From positions 64,920,304-64,984,303 of the forward strand of contig OX243811.1 of assembly GCA_945859605.1 (NCBI GenBank): a DNA stretch of 64,000 bases. The letters run 5' to 3'. Both the position numbers and the translations under genes were made by a program. Position 1 is the stretch's first letter. Each line of letters begins with the position of its first letter. This document shows positions 22,769-56,259 of the stretch, one piece after another. This DNA is from Lumbricus rubellus (Eukaryota > Annelida > Clitellata > Crassiclitellata > Lumbricidae). The notes beneath the pieces were generated by a model. It saw only the letters and a list, made by a program, of their open reading frames with translations, searched no databases and was not told the origin of the DNA.

Positions 22769-25700
22769 TCATTGTTTTAGTTGTCTGGGAAGAAGACGCA
22801 GCTGGATTGTGGGTGATGGTTTGACGAGTCCACGTGGAGCCTCTGGAGTGTCGTCCACTTTCTGGAGTCCAGTCGGTGGTTCAATGATGAAGCGCTGAAC
22901 AAGAGCCCCAAGGAATACGAACAGCTCATGACGAGCCAACACCTCCCCAAGACACGAACGCTTTCCTGTGCAAATACATGTAGGTATGCAAGGTCAGTTA
23001 CACGTGACAGCACCGCATTGTATGCGTGTGTGCTTGTGTGTGTGGGGGGGGGGGGTGGCGCAAAAACTGCGGTGACAGGACGAGGTAAGGAATAACACAT
23101 ACATGTAGCGCACAACTATATTATTATAAAGCATGCCACACGCATTTTATACATACGTGCGATTTTTCATTTTAATTGTTCCATAATGAATTTCAATACA
23201 GTTAATTATTTTCCAGATATTTTAGTCGTTGATTCTGAGTGTAGGGTCTACAATAGTCATTGGGTCTACTGTAACAGTTGTGACCTTTCGTTTCAATAAT
23301 AATAATTATAATAATTTATATCATTGCTTCAGTGGCTCGAGGTGACAAAGCACTGACTCAAAGAATCGATTCAAAGAATCGAGTGTTCGTGTTGCTCATG
23401 GAACGTTGAATAGTAAGACAAACATCGGAGAGGGTTACTGTTGAAAGATTCACAGACATGCGGCCATAGCTAGGGTGCTTTGTGAGTTTGAACACCAACC
23501 CCTCTCAATAAAAATAATGCAAAAATGAAATGATGCTTTTAATAATGCACCATGTTGGAACAAAGTGGATTCCATTCTGAAACTCTTATTTCTATGAGAA
23601 CTTTTGTAACAAATCAGATCGCGACGATGATCTAATCATGATAATGATAATCTAATCATGATGACGATGATTTAATCATGATGACGATGATTTAATCATA
23701 ATGATGATGATGATGATCTAATCATGATGATGATGATCTAATCATGATGATGATGATCTAATCATGATGACGATGATTTAATCATAATGATGATGATATG
23801 GAAGCTGCTGAAGTTCTGTATGCCTATGTCTAACTATTTCAGCTGAGTAAACACCCCTCCCAACCCCAAACAAACTCCTGGCTACGGCCTTGCACAACGA
23901 CGTATAAAGCAGGTAACGAATAGGCAACAAGAAGTTAAACTGAATATGTTTCTCAGTGAATCTGAGACTCACCAGTTGAAAAAGGCATAATCTCATCTCG
24001 ATGAATCAAACAGTTGCTAGCATCTAGAAATCGTTCAGGTCTGAATTCGGTCGCATCTGACCAGACCTTGGGATCCATGTTAACACTGTACAGGTTAGGA
24101 AGAACCTACAAACAGAGCATATTCTGAATATATATATATATATATTAATACATACATGCATGCATGCATGCATGCATGCATGCATACATACATACATACA
24201 TACATACATACATACATACATACATACATACATACATACATACATACATACATACATACATACATACATACATACATACATACATACATACATACATACA
24301 TACATACATACATACATACATACATACATACATACATACATACATACATACATACATACATACATACATACATGTATACATACATACGTACGTACGTACA
24401 TACATACATACATGCATACATACATACATAGTTGCATACATACCTGCATACTTACATACATGCATACATATATTTAATGAAAATATATGCATAACATGCA
24501 AGTATGCACGCGTAAATACCAGTCAGTGGTCACACTATTACTATAATTATCTTTAATCGGTCACTCTCGGAAGCCAGGCTGTCTTCCTTTCGACCCCCAA
24601 GAAACCTGTGGTTGTCTTTCCTTCACTCAAAACTCTAATTTCAATTAATTATCTGGCACGGTTGACCGTTATATCTTAAGACACTCAAAGAAGAATATTG
24701 ACCATGCATATGAAAAGCTGCTGCAACATCAAAGAGAGTTAGGTGGGTGAGTTCAGACCTCTCAACGGCAGAACTGAATAACTCAGAGAGAGGAGTTGTG
24801 AGGCGTGAGCCATATAAAGCCTGACTGGTGCAAAATAAAGGAAACTTGGCCAGTGCCAGTCCAGAGCCTGGATAAAGTAGGAGGGCGACACTATAATCAT
24901 CTTTGATATGACATTGTCATTAAACAGTAATTACACACTAATAGAGGATTTACTTTACCATTGTTCCACCTGGCACAAAGTAACCGTAGATCTCCGTATC
25001 TGTCAAAGTAGCGTGCGCTGTACTGAAAGGCAGTAGGGTTCGAATCCTCATCGTCTCGAGAACCACGGCTTCCAGGTAGACCAGTTCGTCTCTATCATTA
25101 ATCGATGGGAACCTTTCCATCGACACCACATCGTCGATCTCATTGCGCAGACGCTCCTGAACGGATGGGTTGTTTGCCAAAAGAACAAGTCCCCACAGGA
25201 TGCTGACAGAAGTAGTGCCGGTACCAGCGACAAAGAGATCTCTGATGGTGTACATAAGCTGCTCGCGGTCAAAATGAGGTCCTTCCTCAGAGACGTACCT
25301 CTTAACCAAACAGTCGGCTGTTTTCTCATCATCATTATCATTCAAACTCATCTTCAACTCTCTCTCCAACATGTTCATGAGTTCCTCGTGTGCCCTGACT
25401 CCAATCTCCAGACGTTTTCCATAGGACGGAATAAACCTCGTGATTGGAGCAATGACCAAGGCCAATTCGAGAGTGTCCAGGAAGCGATCGATACATTCGA
25501 TGATCCGCCGAAGGATTTCCTGTCTTTCGGTCAAATTCCTTTCAAAAGCACGACCGAATATGAAACCGGAAATGACATTGGTGGCGCTGATTTGGAGTTG
25601 CTCTTGAGGGTTGAATGGCTGACCCTTCATGTCCTCGATTGCGGACACCAGAGCGTCCACCTCTACTGCGATCCTCAGATCCGTGACATTCTTTATTCCA

Positions 25701-27052
25701 AATCCAAACTGCTTCAGAATGGAAAGAGTCAGCTGGTGGTAGCGTTTAAAGTCGGCGTCAAAGTGTTTCTTTAGCAGACCTGCAATGACGACCTTCATTA
25801 TAACCATTCAAGCCAGTCAGATAAACTTCACTTTCAATCTTATGACATCCAGAAAAGCTTCATTTTCAATCTGATCACATCCATGAAATTCCTATAGCTA
25901 CTTTTTCGAATACAATTATTCAACATGGCATAGAACCTATAGCCCCTGTGTCTATTTTTACTTAAGCTTGCTATGAAACTACCGTATTACTTTTCATGTT
26001 TCTTGTAATTTCGTAATAAGTATAATAATTAGGGGATAGCATAGCGCATAGCCTACACTGTGCTTTGTTTAACTTTCTACTATTCTCTTTCCTGTGCTTA
26101 TACATGTATAATTGAGACCATTTATATGTTTTCTCATCTTCTTGCATCTGCTAATGTAAAAGTGCTTATGATTAGTAGTAGGCCTATGTTTATGTTTATG
26201 TATACTGAATCGATTCAATAAATTTGATTTGATTTGATTTGATTTTAGATGCATCATGATATCATTGAATAGTGAAACTATCAATTTTAAGATGTCGTAT
26301 AATTTTATTTTTTATAGTAGCAGTAAGTAGTAGGCTAACCTACCTTTGGCGTTTTTGTTAGTGTGAGCTTTTTCTACGAAGACATCGAATCGATCTGCAA
26401 ATGGAATGGCATGCTTCAGCAAAGCTTCTCGTATCGCTTTTCTGCCGTTCAACACCAAGCAGAACCTGTAATAAATTCTGATTATAGGCTCATTGCTGCT
26501 GTTTTTGGAATGCCTAAATCAGGCCTCAAAGGACATGAGTAAGAAATTAGTTTTGATGAATCTCTACGAAAAGTAGATCTACACATTAAGAGGATAAGCT
26601 TCTTCGACCACAGTCGCTCTCCCGGACTAGGTTAGGCTACAGTAACTAATCATCGCACATACAGAAAAGCGAAGTTTAATAGACCAAAGCCTACAAAAGT
26701 ATTGGCATAAACTTAGTCCTGTCACCCCTGCGCGCTCAGCTAAACACCTTAGAGGCTTGGGTGTAAAGATTTAGATTAAAACCATATGGCCTACTTAATA
26801 AAAAAAACACGTAGCCTACTTTCTGCCAATATAGAATCCGAACACTGGTCCCAGTTGCTCGGCTTTTCTCATGAACTGCTCCGGAAGATTAGCGAAGTCT
26901 CCTATGAACGGAATTGAACCAATGAGAGGCAGCGACGGCAAACAGGGTGGAAGAGGTCGAGTACGACCTTTGGAATATCCTCGCAACTGACGGAGGAAGA
27001 CGTAGAAGAGAACGAACACCAAGAGAAAAACGAACACCTCTGCCAGAGTCAT
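22769..27052 (-). CDS. Cytochrome P450, CYP2-clan-like (array gene D), I-helix acid lost
   Basis: Coding exons are 27052-26820, 26465-26344, 25779-24959, 24105-23973 and 22965-22769: 1506 nt, 501 residues, with the same phases as A-C. The haem loop [10 protein letters not shown] (Cys at about 441), ETMR, FRPERF, the anchor and the [10 protein letters not shown] hinge are intact. The I-helix reads AGTGTTS: the conserved acidic residue of the A/G-G-x-D/E-T-T/S motif is Gly, though the two threonines remain. In the family that acid takes part in proton delivery for oxygen activation, so turnover or reaction type may differ. The exon 1 donor follows AA rather than AG. It is the most upstream and most divergent copy. 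Introns 3 and 4 hold a CATA microsatellite and a GATGAT minisatellite. Confidence 0.92.
23620..23800. repeat. GATGATGATCTAATCATGAT minisatellite
   Basis: About eight imperfect copies of a 20-24-bp unit alternating GATGAT runs with CTAATCATG or TTTAATCATG lie here. The array sits in intron 4 of P450 D. Confidence 0.9.
24145..24475. repeat. (CATA)n microsatellite in P450 D intron 3
   Basis: Roughly 330 bp of CATA tetranucleotides, starting as CATG and interrupted by CGTA and TGTA variants near the right end, follow a short (AT)n run. The long Tyr-Met-Cys-Val or His-Thr-Tyr-Ile reading frames here are repeat artefacts. Confidence 0.98.
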
Positions 27053-27354
27053 CTTTCAACCTATGATTATATAGAACTGATTTACATCTAGCCTAAATTG
27101 GAAAATGTCGTCTTTGCAAAAAGAAACTTTTAAATTCAAATAGGCCTATGTTAATATAAGTTCATTTTAAGGAACGCACTAGTAGGCTAGGCCTATACGT
27201 TCCTGAAACGTCTCATTCTTGGAATCGATCGCGTCATTTACCCCTCGCTAGATCGTCCAAGTGTATTAGACCTGCAGTAGGCTATAACATTGAGTTCGCT
27301 ATCTCTCAAAAATGTCGACTCAGCTTTTAGCCAGATGGCGTTGGCAAATTGAGC

Positions 27355-27355
27355 A

Positions 27356-27412
<57 letters not shown>
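27355..27412. repeat. (TA)n(TG)n microsatellite
   Basis: About 23 TA dinucleotides are followed by six TG dinucleotides, roughly 300 bp upstream of the P450 D start codon. Confidence 0.97.
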
Positions 27413-27583
27413 GTAATAAAGCTTGCATGGCTGCCATAAGCCTACAGTTAAATTCGACTCTTGCTCTGGTCTATTGTTCGTTAATTCGTACTATCACTTG
27501 TAGGCCTAATCATGATTATCGCGTCTATGTAGGCCTAACCTAGTACTATCGTTTGTAGGTTCCACTAAGCGGTGTTAAAGCAT

Positions 27584-27724
27584 CAGTATGAGAATTGTGG
27601 AAAAATAACTGGGGGGGTGGACCATTATTCACTTGGAATTGGGGGGTGAAAACATACTTTAACATGGGGCTCTAAGAAAGACTGGGAGGTTGAACTCCCC
27701 AACCCCCCGGCAATTCTCACCCTG
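27584..27724. mobile_element. Short MITE-like element
   Basis: The ends CAGTATGAGAATTG and CAATTCTCACCCTG form a 12-of-14 inverted repeat, with G-rich tracts inside. The flanks TAAAGCAT and CTAAGCGT agree at only five of eight positions, so an old hAT-type insertion is possible but not proven. Confidence 0.45.
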
Positions 27725-28057
27725 CTAAGCGTGAGATAGGGGCCTAGGCGACAAAGGCCTGATGCGTGCAGATAATCATTATTTAATTATCATAGGCTTG
27801 TTCACTCTTGTTGCTCCTATCACTATTATCTCTTTTATAACAAAGTGAAAATCGTAGTCGTAATCGATTCTCCAAGCTTCTAAAGCGCCACTCTAAAAGT
27901 CTAAAGCCATGTGCGGGACACCAACTTATTCACGAGCGATACGCTGGGTCAGAAGGGTTGTTCTTAAGAGTTGTTCAAAGGATGTCCGGGTCTGTTTGTC
28001 ATAGGATCAGAGAGGCGGAACAGCTACTAAGGCGAGTGTCGTCTGGGCCGGGAATTT

Positions 28058-28292
28058 AAAAAAAACGGATGGCCTTATTTGGCAGTAGCGGCGCCAGAGG
28101 GATTAGGGGGCTAAGCCCCCAAAATAAGGCCATCCGTTTTTTACACGTAAAATGAAATATTTCCACGTTTTAGCCCCCCTGAAAACGTGACTTATCCATG
28201 AGATTTCGACCAAACGACTAAAAAAGGTCGTCAGAAAATTGTAATTTCCTTCGCGAGGATTCAGCCCCCAAAACTGAAATCCTGGCGCCGAT
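28058..28292. repeat. Hairpin and possible MITE with GGCGCCAG ends
   Basis: AAAAAACGGATGGCCTTATT near 28058 is repeated in inverted orientation near 28123-28142, giving a stem of about 20 bp. From 28085 to 28292 the outer motifs GGCGCCAG and CTGGCGCC, with internal AGGGGGCTAAGC and AGCCCCC blocks, look like the ends of another small transposon. No target duplication was identified. Confidence 0.5.
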
Positions 28293-28778
28293 GAGACATG
28301 CTAGGAGTTCTCGAAGAGGTGTGACTTCAATTTCGAATGAATGCCCGAGGTGCGATTGATAGAGGAGCCTGAGAAAAGTTATGACCGCGTGATGGTGTGT
28401 GTTTGGTAAAGATAGCGGAGGAACATACTGAAACGGAGATCATCAGGAAAGGAAAGCAATCATGATCATACCATGCAGTAGATCTGATTAATAATAATTA
28501 TTGTGACTATAAAACGCCTAGCATACTTTGTTTATGTAGTCCTTCCAGTAGTACGCTTCTACTTCGAATGTAGATTAATGTGTCTAATTTTTCGCCATAA
28601 GCTTATAAGTTATAACATTAACGCGAGTCTTTGGGTCACTTACAGCAACTGCACCACACGCTGGCTAAACCGAGTAGACACAGATATCTTGGACAGCAAC
28701 CCACTTTGAAGACAGTGGCGTAACCAGGAATTTATTATGGTGGGGGTGGTGTGGGGCTACCGTACTACAATTGTTTTT

Positions 28779-28812
28779 TTCCTCCTCCTCCTCCTCCTCC
28801 TCCTCCTCCTCC

Positions 28813-28882
<70 letters not shown>
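28779..28882. repeat. (TCC)n(TCA)n trinucleotide microsatellite
   Basis: TCC triplets pass into about 25 TCA triplets. Long Ser, Asp or Ile homopolymer reading frames across it are artefacts. Confidence 0.98.
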
Positions 28883-28899
28883 TCACCATGAGCTGTATG

Positions 28900-29150
28900 C
28901 TCGTAGGTGTCCAATGTCAACTTTGTCTTCTTCTTCCAATAGCCTCTGTCCTGGGCCAGGTGGGACAGCTTTTGTAGTGAGTCCTCTATGTCCTTCCATT
29001 CCCGACGCGATCTGCCTCTGGAGCGAGAGTTGGAGTTCCGTCCGTTATTCCGAAAACAAGAGTCTTAAGTTTTCTGTCGTCCGTCATTCGAACTGGCGAT
29101 ATGGCCAAAAAGCCCCAGTTTGCGCCTCCTGGCTTTTTGTAAGATTGTTT
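28900..29150 (-). mobile_element. Decayed LINE ORF2 C-terminus
   Basis: Minus-strand pieces in different frames read RRRKLGLFGHIA, DDRKLKTLVFGI, RGRSRREWKDIED and LSHLAQDRGYWKK. Together they resemble the post-RT end of a LINE ORF2. Frameshifts show that it is dead. It lies inside the hAT-like element at 28713-29276. Confidence 0.6.
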
Positions 29151-29725
29151 CTGCTCGGTCCACTCGCTGAAATATATGAAAGGTTTTTTTCTTATATTTA
29201 AGTGGATAAATAACCTTTAAAAATTGTCATAAGCCAATTGGGGGTTAACCCCTTTACCCCCTTGTCTTCGCCACTGCTTGAAGACATACAGTAGCTTACA
29301 GTAGGCCTATAGTCGTCTAGGACTCTAGGTCACATGTAGGCATCGGTCCTAGAGCTATCGCCCCTTGATCTAAGAACCGAGCAAATGTGCAGAAGCACGT
29401 GCATGACTGATGTAGACCGTAGACCCCGGTATAAGAGCGCAAATTGTGACCGATTATAATTATAGCAAAGTCGCAGCCTCACAGGCGCTCACTCAAAACA
29501 AGATCCGGAGAATCTTGTGTGCAAACAGCAGTAGGCCTACTATACTGTCGTACACGGATGGTTACCGGTGTTTAAAAAGACTAGTCAAACGTAGCCCAAA
29601 AATTTTAATATCGTGAGGGCGTTCTAAATCGTCAGCGCATTGAAAAGTAGCCCAACTCGCTTTTCGCGAAGACTTGCAAATCCAAAGTTAGGCCTAGGCC
29701 AAAGAGCCTCCCTCTGAAATTCTTT

Positions 29726-29791
29726 GGCCTAGGTCATGGTGTAACTGTAAAAGTACACCCACGGTCCTTGGAGTACACCATGACCTAGGCC
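29726..29791. repeat. Hairpin with perfect 18-bp stem
   Basis: GGCCTAGGTCATGGTGTA at 29726-29743 is matched by its exact reverse complement at 29774-29791, with a 30-nt loop. It may be a small foldback element or a transcribed structure. Nothing else identifies it. Confidence 0.85.
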
Positions 29792-29799
29792 AGAACAGA

Positions 29800-32700
29800 G
29801 CCGTTAGGCCTATTACTGGGCCAGAATACATAAGACTGCATAGAATCAACGATTTTAACAGGATGGTTATGAAATTTTTGGATAAACAGAATCGTAATTG
29901 ATGATGTTTGAGTGTTCCAAATAACCATTACTTTCGCTGAAGTCACTGAGTACTGAGTAAAAAGTAAATAAAGTGAATTGGCAGTGTCAAAAAACCTTTC
30001 GTCCTATGGCTGAAACCTATGCCCTTAAGTAATTAAGTTACTGATATAAAATTATTTGAACAAAAGCCGTGAATGCTGGCCTAAGTAACCAACAGAATGA
30101 TGTCCAAACCATATTGAAAGCAAGCCAGATTCAACTCCTTTATTGTGGAAATAAATGAAATGTTGGTTTAATTAGTGTACATCTGACATGTCTACAGAGG
30201 TTCTGAAAAACATAATTACCGTAATGGAATGTTCCGTAAACAGAATTTACGCAGAAGCTTTTACAGAGATTCAATTAAAATAGGCTATGCGACACTGCAA
30301 ACCACACTAAATGAACTGCATTTCCACAGCAGTTACCCACAAAAGGTATATACAAGATTATTAATAAACAAAAGACAATTTGGTAAATGTGTATTTTAGT
30401 ATTGTAAATTATTCGCTCGTTCCAGCATTATTTTTAGTCAGTCCAACTTCTAGTTTTGCAAGAATTCTCCCATATCCGGCTTCTATTTAGACAAGAATTC
30501 ATTTCATCAATCCCATTTCTATGTAGGTAGCAATTATTTTTAAAAAAACTTCTATTTAATGAAAAATTATTGTTGATTAAATCTCTGCAGCTTCAACTTC
30601 AGCGAGGTTGTTTTCATAAATCCCACTTTTATTCTATTTAAGTAACAATAATTAATCAATTCAACTTCTAAGTAAGTAAGAATATTTTTCAACAATCTGA
30701 TTTGTACTCAACCAATGCTGAAACCCATGCAACAGCGAATAATATATGACGCTAAAGTACACATTTACCGATAATTCAACTGAATCCTACCAACATTAAT
30801 CAAAGCTCTAAATTTAAATGTTGTACGGCAACAATATCAAGTCATTCGAAATTATGTACAGCAACATCCACGATTCCACACGTAATCAGCAATGCAATGA
30901 ACTGTTCTAAACCCAATCTCCATTAAATATCACTTCCAGAACACTTTAACTGCTTAAAGCAGGTCTTTTGAAAGGTACCAGTATAAAAATGGTGACCAAT
31001 GGTATCTTAGCATACAGATTTTGCATACAAACATAATAATGCATTTTGTGATGTAAACAAGCAGTTATTCAATAAACAAACTGAACAACATCCATCAGTC
31101 TGTGAGAATTAGAAATCATTAGACTCATTACTTGACTCAATACAAACTGATGCCCTGTCCTCTGCATCAGATGTTACTTGATTAACTCCCGGTGAACCTG
31201 CTGTTGATATCCACAATGTTGCTTCGTGTGACGCAAAGAAATGTCACCAATTCACCTTCAATGTCCCCATTATGAATAATGCATAATGTGATACAATACT
31301 AAATAGTAAATCTGTAAAAAAAATCTTGGTGCCAAACAAAAGCTGCATCAGAAATATCAGCATATTCACTGGAATTTACATACGTACAACTTCATCCTTT
31401 TGACGCAAGTTTGCACAACGGGCAACACAGTTTGTCCAATCTCTCTTTCTACTACTAGTCTTCCAGTCTTATCCCAAAACATACCCAAGCAGTGGCAAGC
31501 ATGCCAAGTTGACACTTCCTCCCAGGCTTCACCTTTCCTTTTCCCTTCAGAGATCCAAATCATCACTTTGTTGACTGTTTCTTACCCTTGTCGATGCAAA
31601 TCTTTTCCTCAGTGCCACAACAATAATAAAACTTCTTTGGACTAAATTATCACAAGATGGTGCATGTCCAAACTCCAGTTCTCACTCAAGTCCATATATA
31701 CATTAAACCATTTGGCATAAAACAAAACCTGCTTTCTAAGTAGGACATTTGACCACAAACAGAGACGTCAGTCACTCAACTTGAGGCATCTTAATAACAA
31801 GCTTTGAAAAAAGTTACAACTAATAAGTAAAAAGCTACGAATAACATGTATACACACACACACACAGAGATTGTCTGAATTGACAAGACCACTGAAATTC
31901 ACTACCACAGCAGGCTAAAGGCCTACCTTGGAGACACCGACAAAAAGGAGCATTTTTCGTCTACTGGTAAAGTAATTAATTAATTAATTAATTAAATGCT
32001 TTAATCCACGATTTCGTCAGTAGATCCACTGTGCAACATGATTAAATTCTGTGAAATAATATACATAAATTTACATCTTTAGACATCACTATAATAGCAT
32101 TGATAAAAGTTCACGCTTTACAGCATCGCAAAATACAAAAAAGACTACCGCTACCCGTGAACATAAATAATTGTGGAGTGCCTATTGCTCCACAAACTTT
32201 ACTCCCAATGTCATTACCAAACGAGGTAACATCATAATACTCAACGCTTGTGCAATACTATGTGCATATACTTACTTTGGAAACAATAAATAATTTTGAA
32301 TATATGGATAGTGGGTTCCTTTTGAAAACAATGTGGACAATAATTATACATAGTATTTGAGATCAAAGTCAACTTGGATCAACTCTAACCAAGTAGCCAG
32401 GTATACTATATGCCATGCATAGTGAGCTTAATAGTCTTTATAGATTAACCACTTATGGTAAGGAGGCTCAAACCAATACATCAGGAACTCCAAAGCTAAA
32501 GATCTAACCAAGTGCTGTCCAACACCCACCACCAAAGACCTTATTCCTGAAGCCAAGGGCCGCACCAACAAATTCAAAAGCAATGATCAAAATCAACTTA
32601 AATTATGAACTCCATTAAAATTTACTATGAACTAATGATATTGAATGCACTGTGGAACTGAATTTTGTGTTCACATTGTAAAAAATGACAAAAAACAAAA

Positions 32701-33193
32701 CCACACATACATTTACTCGTAACACCACTAGTTTGTAAATAAACTTATTATTTAATAATAAGTTTATTTACAAACTAGTGGCGTTTACGAGTAAATGTAT
32801 GTGTGGTTTTGTTTTTCTTCATTTTCGCACAAATTGCAGAAATTTCACTAGCTTCTAAAGGTGGGTCACTTAAAATTAGCTCGTGGGCCACAGTTTGGAC
32901 AGCACTGCGCTGACCAATGAGAATGTGTCCTACATATTATACCGCGGCTGTCGTTCCTTTCCTAATATGTTTTGCTAAAGCTTTTTGCACCACATGCATG
33001 ATACACAGTCTTACATCTGACTAGAAAATTGCTCGCAAGACAAAAAAGTTGACTTACGACTGGCGCCCTCGTGCCAAACGTCTCGACAACGCCAAAAGAT
33101 GGCAGCACAAGACGAAACAAAGCGCATTTAGTTCGTACAGACAATTGTATTGTTCACCAGATGTAGTCGTCGCCCACCAGATGGCAGTGCCTC
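29800..33193. other. Region 3' of calsyntenin, probably partly its 3' UTR
   Basis: AT-rich sequence with no recognised coding segment, downstream of the calsyntenin stop codon. Between 30420 and 30690 there are several loose repeats of a roughly 40-bp TCAACTTCTATTTAAGTAA-like unit. Short CA and TTAA microsatellites lie near 31850 and 31975. A palindrome at 32691-32816 is listed separately. Motifs AGTGCTGTCCAA near 32513 and, inverted, near 32897 hint at an old hAT-like insertion. The polyadenylation site was not located. Confidence 0.45.
32691..32816. repeat. 126-bp near-perfect palindrome
   Basis: Two arms of about 60 bp read through ACCACACATACATTTACTCG, CACTAGTTTGTAAATAAACT and their reverse complements, meeting at an ATTATTTAATAAT centre with almost no spacer. 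Only a few mismatches are visible. It is either a palindromic MITE or a recent inverted duplication. Confidence 0.9.
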
Positions 33194-56160
<22,967 letters not shown>

Positions 56161-56246
56161 CTTAGAAGCGTTTTTGTCGCAGAATTATTTATCGTCGACT
56201 GCTATCGAATACGCATTCTCCCTCATCAGTCGCGAATCGCTAAGTA

Positions 56247-56259
56247 GTCACGTGACTCA
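56247..56259. promoter_or_regulatory. E-box/AP-1 composite upstream of calsyntenin
   Basis: The palindrome GTCACGTGAC (56247-56256) overlaps TGACTCA (56253-56259), 87-99 bp upstream of the calsyntenin start codon. CACGTG is a bHLH-ZIP site and TGACTCA an AP-1 site. Position and motif quality suggest a proximal promoter element; binding is inference. Confidence 0.4.

Larger units (their letters stand above)
28713..29276. mobile_element. hAT-like element carrying LINE debris and a microsatellite
   Basis: The outer ends are CAGTGGCG and CGCCACTG. The flanks TTTGAAGA (28705-28712) and CTTGAAGA (29277-29284) agree at seven of eight positions. The interior contains a (TCC)n(TCA)n tract (28779-28882) and, on the minus strand, a decayed LINE C-terminus. 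The right end has TTAACCCC and TACCCCC runs typical of these MITEs. Confidence 0.7.
27053..29800. other. Upstream of P450 D; repeat-rich, no gene seen
   Basis: The stretch holds a TA/TG microsatellite, a 141-bp inverted-repeat element, a hairpin-bearing segment, a hAT-like element with a long trinucleotide tract, LINE debris and an 18-bp-stem hairpin. It shows no match to the segment shared upstream of A, B and C. A fragment resembling LEKAYDRV-type reverse transcriptase (EKSYDRV) near 28365 is too short to call. Confidence 0.55.

Noticed and set aside
24024..24556. Several 90-145-codon ORFs rich in Tyr-Met-Cys-Val or His-Thr-Tyr-Ile
   Set aside because: They are translations of the CATA microsatellite in different frames.
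28665..29201. Poly-Asp/Glu, poly-Ser and poly-Ile ORFs
   Set aside because: They arise from the (TCC)n(TCA)n tract inside a hAT-like element.
32505..32912. Possible hAT element with AGTGCTGTCCAA ends
   Set aside because: The ends are imperfect and no matching 8-bp flanks were found, so it is not listed as an element.
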